A DNA stretch of 52,500 bases from assembly GCA_012295275.1 (NCBI GenBank), contig CM022671.1, forward strand, positions 34,399,183 through 34,451,682, in the 5' to 3' direction. The stretch comes from Chrysomallon squamiferum. Taxonomy: Eukaryota; Mollusca; Gastropoda; Neomphalida; Peltospiridae. The notes below the pieces were generated by a model. That model saw only the letters and a program-made list of their open reading frames with translations, ran no database searches and had not been told where the DNA came from. Shown here piece after piece: positions 28,301 through 41,408 of this stretch (position 1 is the stretch's first letter; each line of letters opens with the position of its first letter). Made by a program: the position numbers and the translations under genes.

Positions 28301-30568
28301 AAATGTTTAATGCCCACATGATGTGACACTATATCTTTATTTCACTGGCTCAGTTCTCCTTGTTTTTCCCAAATGTATTTTCTCTGAGACTTCCCATGTT
28401 GATTTTAGGGGGCCTGGTGGCATGTGTGTAATCAGGACGTTTGGAAATATAAATACAACAATACTGCACTGGTTGGAAGCGGGGCTTTTCTGTGATACTT
28501 GCATCTGCATCTGTTGATGGTTACTTTGTTTTGCAAGTTTCAGATGTCATTAAAAATAAAATTAGAGATTTGCCTGGTCTCTTGAGTCCGGTATTAGATT
28601 CTCCTGGCTCTAAGGCAGAGAGATGTAGATCTGTGGTAGAGCAGTTTTTGATGGAAATTTAGTCACTTTATTCTTGAGGTTTCATTAAACAAAAATGTTG
28701 AAATTTTTATTTTAAAAATAACAGTTGTACTGAAACATTAACAGTCATTTTCTGTTTGATATACAATAATTGATGAAAGAAAATTTATCAGTGGGATCTA
28801 GAGATTTCGTTAAACAAAATAAAACTTAATTTATTTTATTTTCTTAGTTAACTGTACACATTCCCTGAATCACTAATATAAACTATATATATTTATATAT
28901 CCACTTCAAAGACTTTCTTTATACCACTTAGCCCACTTACAACTCAGAGGAATTAAGAATGATATCACATTTCAAACAGTGACAACGAAAATGAAAATCT
29001 GTTCTTGTTAACTGGTTCAGTGCTTTTCCTACAGCTGGTCAAAACATCTGAACTGACAGAGTGCTGTAACAATCCGGTTGACATGACATGCAACCTTTGA
29101 CCTGGGTGACCCCATTGTAGCCCTGTGTAGTGTACATTACTGGTATCAGGTGTGTTTAACAACATAAACACTCCACAATAAGACACTTTTGTTCATCCTC
29201 ACCTGTAATTTGATAACCAGGTGAAATTTAAAGACTACCTGAATAAATACGAAACCAGAAATTTTAGTTTTTATTGCATTTATTATTTTGCTGTGTTTTT
29301 CAAACATGTTTTTTTTTTTTTTTTTTATTAAATTTTATATCAATTCAGTAAATACATTTTATTTACTGGAAAATAATTATTTCTATTATTATTTGTTTTA
29401 TTTGCATTTGTAAAAATACATTTTGTGTGCTTTAAAGTGACACTTTTTATTAATTTATTTATGCATTTGGTGGTATGAATAAATAGCCATTTTGTACACT
29501 TCAAAGTTACTTTTGTTGTTGAAGTGAGGTTTTGACAGTAAAGGAAATAGTTTAAAGCACTTCTTGTTTATTATGTTTGCTATGATTTAAAAATAGCCTA
29601 AAAGAATTTTGTATACTGTTAAGAGTCCTAATAAGAATGTTAGCTAATAAAAAAGAAGTATCATAATATTTATAACTGGTATGCAGTTAGATTTTTCCTT
29701 GGTATTTGTCAGGTGACAGTTATGTTTTTCTCAGAAAACCTTTTCATTGTAGTAAAACTGTGTTTTGAACATAAATATAATTAAAATATTTTTGTTTTTG
29801 TAAAACAGTTTAATAGTAAAGATATATTTTGAATATCAATGCCCATATATAATTAAAATATTTTGTTTTGAAAACATTTTTATTGAAGTTTCAGTAATGC
29901 TATATTTTGAACATCAGATCCATATATAATTCAATAATTTTACACTGAAAACATTTCCATTGTAGTTTCAGTATCACTTATCCCTATAAAACAGTAACAC
30001 TTTCATTTTTTTGTACTTTTGTAGAACAAAGTGATGCTTTATTATTAGACATGTTTTGTTTATTGATAAAAGTCTAGTCAGTAAACAGTGTTAAGCATAA
30101 ATTTCTTGTAGAAACAGAGAGGTGGTTGTGTTGATGTATGCACACTGTGATTTATTTACATATAAATTATTTACATGCTGTGAACAGTAAGGTACACTAA
30201 GTGGGTTATGCATCTGAAATGAAATCAGAGTATGCCATAGTTTAGAAAGTAAAATTTACCTTGATTGGTAACCTAAACTAACACATGCCTGTATGCACAC
30301 ACACACAAATGAACATATAAACATGATCTTCTGAGTATCAATGGAAACACAAATACGTGAAACCTAGCCATGCTTCATGCATGTACGTGGTTGCACATAT
30401 ATTTGGTGTGGTTGAAAATCTGAAATTACTGCTCTGTGATGTTTGTAAAGTAAGGGAATAAAAAATGTGTTCCTTTATATATATATATATATGTATATAC
30501 ACACAGGTATTTTGTCTACATATATATCAGTGTGTATGTGTGTGCATGCATATGGTACATATACACAT

Positions 30569-30614
<46 letters not shown>

Positions 30615-33600
30615 ACATACATATATTCATACATACATAGATGATTACACTAACATATAAATTACAAGAAGACTTGCAGTGCTGCTAATGAAATTCCAGT
30701 GTACATACTAGAATTAATTTGTTTTGGAATGAAATTCACTGAAGTCGCAGTGTTTACTGTATTGATTTAACCTGCAGAAACCATCACACTTGACCGGACA
30801 GCTCAAATTGGCCGTGGAGGAATCCATTTGTCATGAAATAGATGAAATGCCAGGCATTCATAGTTTGTCATGTAATTTAAACCTTGTCTGTTAAGACAGG
30901 ATGGGGTAGGGGTGGGGGTTTGCACCTGTTCTGAGAAAATATCTGTGATGCTTAACTCTTGAAAGAACCAGCAGATAAAGCATGGCAAGGATGCACCATA
31001 TAAAATTTTACATTTAAAAAAAAAAAAAAAAATTAAATCTTTTAATTTTTGTTTATTTGTTGGAATGGTATGTGTGATATTATGAAGGAATCCAGATTAG
31101 AAAATACCTTTAGTAATGAATTTTTTGACATATGCTTTAAAAATATTTTTAAATTATTTATTGTATTAGTATTATACCTGTAAATATTTGTTTAATAATG
31201 TAATTAAAAAAACAAAAATTAAAAAAAATCTTTAGATTGTATATTTGTTTAATGTTATAATAATAAATATTAGTTATAATATTAATGTTGCAGCAGTAGG
31301 CCTACTACTGTGTGTGTGCTTGGTTGTTATGGTAACAGATATATGTGGAAGTAGGTCTGTGTGTCAATGTAGACAGAGGAATGTCTGATAAAAGAGTCAC
31401 TAGTGATACACATCATGTCACCACACAGATTACATCTTGTGTATCTCACTTCACTGAACACAACACATGGCAGGCTTCCATGCTAGGTTTCTTCTCCTGA
31501 TTACTTTTACTTAAACTCAAAAAAAGAAAGAAAGAAAAAAGTAAATAAATTTAAATAACAAAAATTTCTTTTTTAAATGTTTCTATATATATATTTCATT
31601 TTTCTTTTCATTATCGTTTATTTCATAATGTTTTTTTTTTTTTTTTTAAATATAAAAAAATAAATAAAACTATGTGTTTTGTTATCCAGATAGTTTTTTA
31701 TCAAATACTTGAATCATTGAACAGAATTCTTAGCTATTTTGCATGTCACCACTGAGTGGGATGTCATTTATGAGTAAAATATGCTGTACAGAGAGAAATC
31801 TCTAAATATTGACAACGTTAAATAATACAGCACAAACAGAAATTACACTACAATGCACTGACAGTGCATCAATCTGAATGTACAAACTACTTTATGGAAA
31901 GGTATGTTAACTATAAAAAATGTTTGTTTAGAGTGCATGTCTAGTGCATGTTTAGTGTATGTTTAATGTTTAGAGTGATTATACAGCCTCTTTGTAACAT
32001 AACCTAGTTTTTTCTCTATACATAGGAATGAAAATACTTCAAAGAGCTTGTATGATTGTGTTGTGTGTTAATAGTATTTGAGTTAAAGGACTAACCCTGT
32101 AATTCATTTTCTTTGTGTGTGTGTGTCTGAGTGTGTGTTTGTGTTTGCATGTGTGCGCACATGTAGAAATATTCTATTGTTTTTACAGTATGCAGATGAA
32201 AACAACATGGTACTTCAGCTTGTGGACATCTGGTAACAAACGTTTGTGTTACTCAGTAACCTCTGTCTTTTTGTCTGTAGCTAGAATTAGAAAGAAGAAA
32301 CATTACTGAATGTGTGGCTAGAACAATATTTCTTCTAAATGTCCCAGACCTTGTAATACAGACATTTATGTGATTCAGTAAACTCAAGATTAGTTTGATG
32401 TGTGTAGAATATGTCAGAGTGCAGCTTGGATTTGAAAGACAAAATTGTGGATAGTTACTGTTTGAGGTGTCTTTGAGTTCTGCTATTTTTGTATATTGTT
32501 ACAGAGTGATTTAAAAGAAAAAAAAAATATTGATAGAATTCAAGTTACAGCATGTTACTGCCAATAGGAAGAAAAATAACAGAAATGTTATCATTGATAA
32601 AGATTTAGTTTGAAGATGCTGTTTAGATTAAAATAAAAAAGAATTAATAAGAATAACAAAAAAAAAAAAAAAAAAAATAGAATAATAATAATAATAGTGA
32701 TAATAAATATATAAATATATAAATAAACAAAAATAAAAGCTACTTTAGAATTTGTAGACATTATTCATCTTTAGAGTTCAGTGGATTTACAAGGATTAAA
32801 AAGATTTTTAAAATAATAAAAAATAAAATAATACGTGTATAAAACTTGTGGATCAAATTCTAAAGGAACAACACAAACACAGAGACACTGAAATCTGAGT
32901 AAACAAAAAAACTGCTGTAAGAAAAAGCTATAAACAACTTCTTTATGTGTATCACGAATTGTGCTTTTTGAGAACAGTAACAGATTTTATTACAAAAATA
33001 ACTGATTTTGTTGAACGTATGTGACAAAGAGATGATATCCTGCATGTAACAAACTTATGTGAACTGATAAGTTGATATCCTATCAGGATCAAAGGGGAAA
33101 CAGTTCATAGCAGTGATTGAATTACCTGTAAAATGGAATTATCAGCTGATCCTGTGCCACTGTTTGTTTACACACAGACAGTAACATAGTCCTGCCTCCT
33201 CCTGGTCAAGGTTTTCATCACTTTCCTAGTACTGCCCCCGGGACTTCAGTTAGAGTCTTTTGGCATGTGTGCATGTTCAGTTGTCCTGGGCTCTCAAGAT
33301 AGCCAGTAAATGACCTGGATTTTAATTTTTTACCAGACACAAGAAACTACTTGTCTGGGGAAACTACTTGTCTCAGGCTTAACTTGGACTTCATGTCAGT
33401 GTTAAACCATTTTATATTTCTGAAGTGTTCTGAGGCTGTGTTTGCTTTGCAGGTCATGAAAGATGACTGCTTTGATTAATTGTTTTCAATCTGAATCAGT
33501 GGATTTTCGGTTCTGTTGCTGTGTGTTTTGAAGAAAATTAACTGCTATGATTTGTTAAAATCTTCACTGGAACTGAACAACTGGATATTTTGATAGCTGT

Positions 33601-34324
33601 GCAGTTTGTTAGTTGATTATTGAACAAAAAGTGCTGTGGATTTGTTTGATTTGTTTGGTTTAACTGATGGAAAAGGGATTTTAGTGGCTTTCTTTTTATT
33701 ATATTTACATTTTAAAGATAATAACTTGTAATTTTTTGCTCAGTTAATTGTTTTGGAACTTAATGAAAATAGTTTTGTGGTCTTTTAAGAAGCTACACCT
33801 AAAGTGTTTTTCATTAATGGAGTGATTATTTAAGTTTCTTTTAAGAAAAGTTATTGTTTTTTTTTTTTTTAAATTTTAAAACAAATAAATAAATAAAATA
33901 AAATTTTATTGAAACTAAGACAGTGAAGATAATATTGGGTTTATGTTAGAGTAACTAGATTTTAAAAATTAATTACACTGAACCAAAATAATGCACGCCT
34001 CAAATTTGTAGTATTTTATTTTGTTTCATTTCTTAAATCTTGTTTCAGTGTGAAACAGTGAAACAGGAGAAGTAGCCTGGTGTGAAACAGCTAGTGTTAG
34101 AATTATGTTCTTAGATAAACAACAAATTTCGCTAGAAAAATATACTTTTTGTTTATCTCAGTATAAGAGATTAAACTAGTTGCAGAATCCACTTCCTTGA
34201 TAAAATGAAATGAAGATTGTTTTTTTTCAGTGTTGCTTTTCTATCTTCAGATGAAAGTACATGTCTTGGACTCACATTTCTTGATAAAGTTAAGTCTTTC
34301 TTGAATGAAACTCCATTTCAGACT
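25387..34324 (+). other. GRIP 5' intron or upstream region
   Basis: About 9 kb of AT-rich DNA without a recognisable exon. It holds tRNA-like relics at 27783 and 28624, a (CA)n tract at 30571-30610, poly(T) runs, and a 17-bp tandem doublet (aaactacttgtct repeated) at 33343-33377. A less AT-rich patch at 33170-33310 could be regulatory; I recognise nothing specific in it. Confidence 0.5.
27783..27830 (+). repeat. tRNA-like relic (SINE head or tRNA fragment)
   Basis: The stretch TAGCTCAGTGGTTAGAGC (27790-27807) is a perfect tRNA D-arm: GCTC pairs with GAGC around an AGTGGTTA loop, and the A-box promoter is intact. The anticodon stem is broken and there is no T-arm downstream, so it is not a working tRNA gene. 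The head of a tRNA-derived SINE is the likeliest source. Confidence 0.45.
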
Positions 34325-34700
34325 TATCTGGAATAAGTTCCTCTGTGATAGTTTTTGAATCTTCGTACATGATGGAACAAGTTGTTTCTGTGTCCTAGTT
34401 TTCGAATCTTAAAACACATGACAAAACAGACTGTTCTTAAGTAATATTTTCATGATTTTCAGATCTTGATATTCAGTAGGGAACAAGTTATTTTTGTGTC
34501 TTATTTATTTTTTGAACTTGAAAATACATAACGAACAAGTGGTTCTTGAGTGATGTTTTGAAATTTTCTAAATCTTTGGTACCTATGTTAAAACAAGTTG
34601 TTTCATGTGCTGGTTGAAGATCTTCATTATCGGTGATGAAAGAAACTGTGGAATTAATTATTAAATCTTACTGAGGGAAACAAGTTATAGTGCTCAACAT
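34325..34700. repeat. Decayed tandem array, about 50-bp units, upstream of the 34.7-kb exon
   Basis: About eight diverged units share the core ggaacaagttgtttctgtgt followed by a ttgaatctt-like segment. Clear cores occur near 34330, 34374, 34482, 34530, 34593 and 34678. The array ends almost at the ATG at 34708. Confidence 0.6.
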
Positions 34701-34707
34701 TGATAAA

Positions 34708-34765
34708 ATGAAATTTTTTTCGTGTGTTAGTCGGAGGTCACAGGCAGCAAAATCTAAAAAAAAAG
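34708..34765 (+). CDS. Candidate first coding exon of GRIP (Cys plus polybasic N-terminus)
   Basis: An ATG at 34708 opens 19 codons, MKFFSCVSRRSQAAKSKKK plus one base, followed by a strong donor (aaaag|gtaagtaa). It ends in phase 1, compatible with exons 41343, 42448 and 42875. Vertebrate GRIP1 and GRIP2 also begin with a short exon rich in hydrophobic, cysteine and basic residues, and one isoform is palmitoylated on an N-terminal cysteine. Cys6 next to hydrophobic residues and followed by eight basic residues resembles that arrangement. The 5' UTR would include or adjoin a decayed repeat array (34325-34700). No transcript evidence is available. Confidence 0.5.
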
Positions 34766-37700
34766 GTAAGTAATGTAATTTTAATATGTGCCTGTGCATT
34801 AATTATTTAAAATGTTCTTGATTAGTTTTTGAAGCCTTTAGATTGTTTTACATAAATTATTATTATTTATAAATAAATGTATCTGAATTACATTAAAAAA
34901 TAATGGTCTTCATAGCCTAAATTTTAATATTGAAATTGTTTTTATTTTGATATGAATTAAGAATAAAAAGATATATATATATATATACAAAATGTAAGAA
35001 AAATGAATATTTATTACACACATGTGTAATATGTAAATAAAAAGAGTTTGTTAACAGGTTATATCTACATTAATTTAAACAGTGCAGATCTTGCTGCAGT
35101 ATTTTGATATGAAGCCAAGCTGTAGTGTTATAATCACCATAAACTATATTATGATATACCTGTCAGCTTGTATTTCATTAAATATATATTAAATTTACAG
35201 TGTTGTGTGTGATATTTAATAAGTCTTTCAGTCCACATATGTATATATATTACGAATGTGTGTGTGTGTGTGTGAATGGGCACATGTGTGTAGTTGATTA
35301 TATTCAATATTATATAGCATTTGAAAGATTTATCTAACAAAACTACTTAGAAATAAAAGATGTACAACTATAATGAGTAATAAAAATCAGTTACATGTAT
35401 GTAGTGTCTGAAAGACTGACATTCATTATGATTATGTAAAGCAAGGTGGTGGAACACAAGTATGTAATTTTATTATTTAATGTTGGCATGTATCAGAGCT
35501 ATTTACTGTAGATTATGAAACGAGAATTATAAAATGCATGTGTGCCTCTGTTTGTACTGGCTGCCAAAATGTTTTGACACAGGATACAGTCTGGATGTTC
35601 ATTTTGTGTAAACAATGTTCATTCTGTTTTGCTGTATCTTGTTAGCAGATTTGATATGCTTCACTGAATGTGTAATATTTTGTTCTTCACACAGTCTGTA
35701 ATATCACTTGTATTCGGATCATGCTTGTTTGTAGAATGCTTGCCCAATCAGACCTCCTTGCTGTGCCTATCAAAGCTATTTCCAGTTCTAACCAGTAACT
35801 CTACTAGTTATCAAAGACTGAACCACTGCCTCAGTGTTAGTCTATTAAACATCATGGTATGTGCTTTCTGAAATGAGTGGAAAGGAGCCCGTGAAAGATT
35901 CTGTGATAGCTAATAAGAGAAAATCCCAGAGTGACAGCAATGGCTTTCTTTTTTTCTTTTTTTTTCTTCCAGATAACCATGTGTCTGAGATGTTGTAGTA
36001 AACTGTCAGACAGGCTAGGTTAAGAAGTTCACTTGGGCCTCTGTTTGTACTGATGTTTTGAGACACAGTGAACAGTGTTTACATTGTTCTCTCTATCTTG
36101 TTAACTCTGATTTGATTTGACTCACTCAGCAGGTTGACTTATCTCTGTTAATCACACATGTGATTTTATTATTCTGTCTGCCACAGACTGGGGAGTGCTT
36201 GGTCAAGGGATCATTTCCTCACAGTGCTTCTTTGACAGTTTTGTTTACTATTCAGTCTAATGCTTCATCACAAATTATTCACAATTTTTTTTTTTTTTTT
36301 TTTTTCAATTTGTGGTAAATTCTGTTTAAATGATTTCTTAATATTCAAAAATATTAACCCATCACTTGGCAGCTACAAGAATGTGTTTTATGTACAGGTA
36401 AACTGCACTAAACATATACTGAATATGCTAAACACATGATAATGGTTAATACATCATCAATATTTCATTACATTTAATCCCTTTTATTCGATGGATATAT
36501 TTAATAATATAACACCATTTAAAATAAATAAATAAATAAATAACAACACTAACAACAACAACAATAATAATAAATAGATACCTTTGTAGATTATTTGATT
36601 CTGATTGAAAATTTTGAAATATTAATTATATCTGCATTAGTTTGAATAATATTGTAATTCGCATTAGAGTGAATTTGCTGATAGTTTGAAAAATAAGTCA
36701 TATCAGCATTTGTTTAAAATTTGCTGACAGTTCTAAACAAGACAGTGTATCAGAATTAGCAGAACAAATGAGCATGTTTTATGTATGAGGAACCATGCTG
36801 TGAGACTGAGACAGAAGAAAAAACCAGTACGTTTTTGAACAGTAGATTCTTTCTTTGTACTCTGTTACAAGTATCATGTGAATGAGTTACCCAGTTCTCT
36901 GATGTTTTGGCATTCACACACATTCTCACATGATTCTCATTATTTTGCTGATTGCAGGCTTTCCTCTGTGCCAGGTGATTGTCTAAGTTTTCATTTGAAA
37001 AGCTAAATGTTAAAGAATTGTGTGACATTTTCTTTTCATCTCTTTATGTGGCTGATTATTAACACATACACCCTATGCTAATGGTTACTTGATTACTGGT
37101 GTTTTGAAAATAAAATGATTTTAGGATTTTTTTTTTTTTTTTTTTTATTGCCTTTGAATTCTTTTAGAATGTATTTAAAGGAACTAGGAGTAGTTGTATG
37201 TTCTAAATTATCGATAGTAATGTATTTGTGAATTTACAACATTAAGAAAACAACAGAGTTATCCAAACACTCATCATGTTTTGTTATGGCAGAAGGAAGC
37301 AAGTCAGTTACTAAAAAAGTTGAGAAAATGAACAAACAACGAACTGTTTATCACTGCTAAATACTGAATCAAATTTGAGTTTGTTTACTTTGTTGTAGCA
37401 ATATTCATATTTTTTGTCAAGGTTGTCAAATTTATTGTTACATAATGAGCAAAATATTATTTCAGGGCTAACCGAGGGCAAAAACACATAAAAACATACA
37501 CATTCACATGCAGATGCACATTTAAAAAAAAAAAAAAAAAAATTTATGTAAACTTTTATATGATTTATTGAATAGTACAAATGTAAATGAATAATAAATG
37601 AAAATTGTAACCAGTTAATATTCTTCCTTTTTTTTTTTATGTACATTATTATTTTTTTCCTTTCTCTTTCATTTGTTTTGTTTTGTTTTGTTGTTGTTGC

Positions 37701-38403
37701 TTGTAATTGTTTCAAAAAATTTATTTTCTTAATTTATTTTATACTTTATAGCAAAGATAAACCAGCCACACTCTTATTTTCATTTTTATTTTGTTTTATT
37801 TATTTTTGGCAGTTTAATGCAGCATAAAGATAAAAAATACCTTTCCACATTTTTGAGTTTAAATATGTGTCTGTTTCTTTACTTAGAAATCTTGTGAAAC
37901 ATTACACCCTGTGAAGATGCATCAGTATTTTATCTTTTTTTCTTTCTTTATCTGTGTTCTTGCAGGATTTTTTCTTACACCTTGTAAAGTGCATATGCTT
38001 GTACCTTTACACAGGTATGATAAAACATAATACATAAAGTGAAATATTTATATCGCTGTGTATATCTATATCTACCTGTCTATCTATGTGTCTGTATAGT
38101 ATTTATAGTATATATATATATGTAGGCCTATATATCATAAAGGGAGAAAAATTATAAGGAAAGAAAATTTCGATGAAAAAAAATGATATAGACATAAAAA
38201 TTGTATTATGAAGAATATATTTAAAATAATAATAATAATAATAAAAATTATTTTGTTTAACAAAAGGGGGACAAAACATCTTTTTCACTGAAATTCAGTT
38301 ATTATAAATAAAAATCAAAAAGATAATAGTTGCTAATTTTTATATATTTTTTCAAACTGATTGTTTTATTACTATAAAAAATGGCATCATTCTAAGTATA
38401 TCA

Positions 38404-38404
<1 letters not shown>

Positions 38405-38450
<46 letters not shown>
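38405..38450. repeat. (GT)n microsatellite
   Basis: 46-bp perfect tract. Confidence 0.96.
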
Positions 38451-38453
<3 letters not shown>

Positions 38454-39189
38454 ATGTGCTAAATAAAGCTGTGAGGAAACTTTTGCATTGATAACATGTG
38501 GATCCAGAGACAGAAAATAAACATGTATCTTTGTTTTTAATGCTGCTGTGATGATATCAGATGTCATTTTATACCTTTTTTATTATCTTTAGTTATGTCT
38601 TCTGTCTGTTATTTACATGTCTCTCTCTTGCTTTCTGTGTGTGTGTACATGTGGCTGTGTTTATTATGCTTGTGAGCATGCATGTGTTTGTGAGTGTGTA
38701 TGTTTGTGTGTGTGTTTTGTTTAAATGTGTGTATTTGTGTGTATTCATCAAATCCATATACATATGTTGCTGTATTATACAACTACTAACACAAGTGATA
38801 CCATCCTGAGTATTTACTATCTGGTTTCTTTGACACATTACAAGATTACTTTAACATACAAACACACATGTACGTATGTATGTCAACTGCTGATAACCAA
38901 GTCTTGCTGTTCTCAATTACCCCACTGTGGCACCACAACACTAGTTACATTCAAAAGTATGACTCTTTAAGTAATTACTTCTTGCAGTTTATGGCCTTGA
39001 CCTATGACCAAATGTGTGTAATTCTGTAACTGCTAGCTGTTTCTATGTGTTTTGAGGTGTTGCGAATTTGTTGCTGCATGTCATCACATTGCCTTTCAAG
39101 TACTGCAGCCAGCATGTGCATCAGACAGTATCAGGTTTTCTGAGAAAACACACACACACATTCGTCCTCTTTCTTTTCGATATGGTAAA

Positions 39190-40200
39190 AGCAGACTTGA
39201 AGAATTTTAAATCTCTGTAGAATCTTTTTGAACAGATTTGTCAATGGAATAAGAAAAGTAAATTTTGTAGATGGTATGTTTAAATGGAGGACATTATTTG
39301 AATAATAATAAGATCTTCAAATTTTCGAAATGTGTGAAAAATATTTTTTAATAATTCTGTAGGCAGAACAACTAAAATGAATTTCAAAGTCTGCGTATTT
39401 GAATGGAAAGGAATATTTTTTTCTTTTTTAAATCAGTGAAAAATATTTTTAAACAAATTTGTCAATGGAATTACAAGAAAGAAAAAATTATTTCAAAAAA
39501 TGGTGTGTTAAAATTAAAGTCTGAATTTAAATGATAAACAGAGAAACTTCAGCATTTTGAAATCTTTTCTCAGTAGTTCTATCAATAAAACAAGTGAAAT
39601 GAGTTAAGAGTCTCTGTTTGAATGGAAAGGAATATTATATTTCATTTAAATCTTTGAAGAATATTTTAAAATAAATTTGCCAGTGGAATCAGAAAAGTGA
39701 ATTTCAAAGAAGATATGTTCAAATGGAATAAGTATTTGACTGGTAAACTATGTTTTACTAATGTTTGAAATGTCTGAAGAACATTCTGAAATAAACATTT
39801 TAAGCAGAAGAAGAGAAATGAATTTCAAAGACAGTATGTCTGCATGAAAATGTCTGTTTGGCTGATAAAAAGATGTCTTCAAGTTTTAGAAAATTGTTTT
39901 TAAAAAAAAAGGAATTTAACCAATCAATGAAAAGGACAGATAAAATGAATTTCAAACACTGAAATTTAAACCTCAAACTTCATGTTCCAAAAATACATGA
40001 AAAATTTTCAAAAAATATTTATAGTGGCGGAAACTAAATGAATTCTGAAGACAGAATGTTTAAACAGAGATGTGAGAGTGTTTGACTGGCAAACAGAAAG
40101 TCTTCAAGTCTGAGGAATAAGAATATTTAAAAATATTTCACAAATATGAATTCAAGGGACAGTTTGTTTAAATGGAGAGAGGTCTTTGACTGGTCTCTGC
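39190..40200. repeat. Decayed tandem array of about nine units, 93-127 bp
   Basis: The motif tgaatttcaaagacagtatg followed by tttaaatgg returns, with changes, near 39258, 39378, 39486, 39600, 39698, 39819, 39946, 40039 and 40147. Between them each unit has tttgactggtaaac, cttcaaattttgaaat and aaatttgtcaatggaat-like segments in the same order. No coding capacity is kept. Confidence 0.75.
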
Positions 40201-40489
40201 TTGGCTGTGGAAGTTTGAAAAGCAGGCAGGGAAGTTACAAAGGAAAGGTGCCCCATGGTATGTTTTTTATTTTCTTATCTGTGAGGCAAGTATGTTATGT
40301 GACCCCCTTCAGCTTACAGCTATTACTATTACAAGTGTTTTGCTGTTGGCCATAATGGTTCTTAAATGCCAACATGTGTGGCATTTTATGTATGTCTGTG
40401 TGTGAAGGTATATGCAGTGAATTGAAATGCTTTGTTATTGTTGTTGTTGTTGTTGTTAAATGTGTCAGTTTGTTCCTTTTGTCATGGGT

Positions 40490-40508
40490 AAAATGTCAAT
40501 AGTAATAC

Positions 40509-40592
<84 letters not shown>

Positions 40593-40690
40593 TATAGAAA
40601 ATAATACAATAGGTGTCTACTAAAATGTCAATAGTAATAATACTTTGTGTGTGTGTGTGTGTCTGATATAGAAAATAATACAATGGTGTC
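40490..40690. repeat. Tandem duplication around a (GT)n tract, expanded in one copy
   Basis: Copy 1 (40490-40617) and copy 2 (40622-40690) share aaaatgtcaatagtaata on the left and gatatagaaaataatacaat on the right. The GT tract is about 81 bp in copy 1 and about 18 bp in copy 2. Confidence 0.9.
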
Positions 40691-41290
40691 TTGTAATTTA
40701 TTTATTTTATTTATTATTTCACTGCATTTTTAAAATTGTATTTATCTTTTAAAATATAGACACACGCATACACATGCACATACACACATGCACATACACA
40801 CATGCATACATATAACATGTACACACACACATACAATGATATACACATGTATACATGCATACAAACACACACAGAGAGAGACACACACACAGAGGCACAC
40901 ATTCTCAAGAAACAGAAAAACATAAATAAGTAATTACCCACATGCACACACCTGTTACATTTACATTACCAAAAATTAAAGTATTATTAAAATGTATTAT
41001 TTAGTTTCCTGGGTACTTTTCAAACACAAACTGCCTCTCTGCATGGGACAGTATCTTTCTGTTCACAGTTTTCTATGGGCTTGTAAAACCTCTCAGGTTT
41101 GAATACACACAAACACACATGAATAGCTTTGTACATAACTTTGTATACCCACACACTGTTACATGACAGATGACAGGGTGTCTTTGTAAAACTTTTTTTT
41201 TTTGTCCACAAAAAAAAAAAAAAAAAATAAAGCTTGTGACTGCAAGGATAAGTCTTTGGATGGTTGTATGTTATAGTCCTGCTATTTGAA

Positions 41291-41408
41291 ATGTCCCAGA
41301 AAGGCTTGCTTCGACCAACTGTGACATTTTCATCTGTTGTAGATCTGAGGAATATAAAGTTGCAGAATCACAGGTTTTCTCTGGATTTGTCTCCTGATGT
41401 TGATCCAA
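41291..41408 (+). CDS. GRIP 5' exon: internal 66-nt exon, or a third alternative first exon
   Basis: Two readings share the donor at 41409 (gatccaa|gtaagaa). As an internal exon it starts at 41343 after the acceptor ttcatctgttgtag, is 66 nt long with phase 1 on both sides, and encodes DLRNIKLQNHRFSLDLSPDV and a few more residues. As a first exon it starts at the in-frame ATG 41291 (MSQKGLLRPTVTFSSVV), continues through the acceptor-like site without a stop, and also leaves in phase 1. The encoded peptide is not conserved with vertebrate GRIP, which varies in this part. The exon lies in a partly duplicated stretch (see the repeat at 41399-41660), so exonised repeat is another possibility. Confidence 0.45.

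Larger units (their letters stand above)
34766..41290 (+). other. GRIP intron with old repeats
   Basis: No exon is recognised between the donor at 34766 and the exon at 41291/41343. It holds (GT)n at 38405-38450, a decayed array at 39190-40200, a duplicated GT locus at 40490-40690, CACA/CATG runs at 40760-40905, and poly(A/T) runs. Confidence 0.55.

Noticed and set aside
28323-28517. 64-codon frame with ordinary composition
   Set aside because: It has no splice sites in phase with GRIP and no recognisable similarity.
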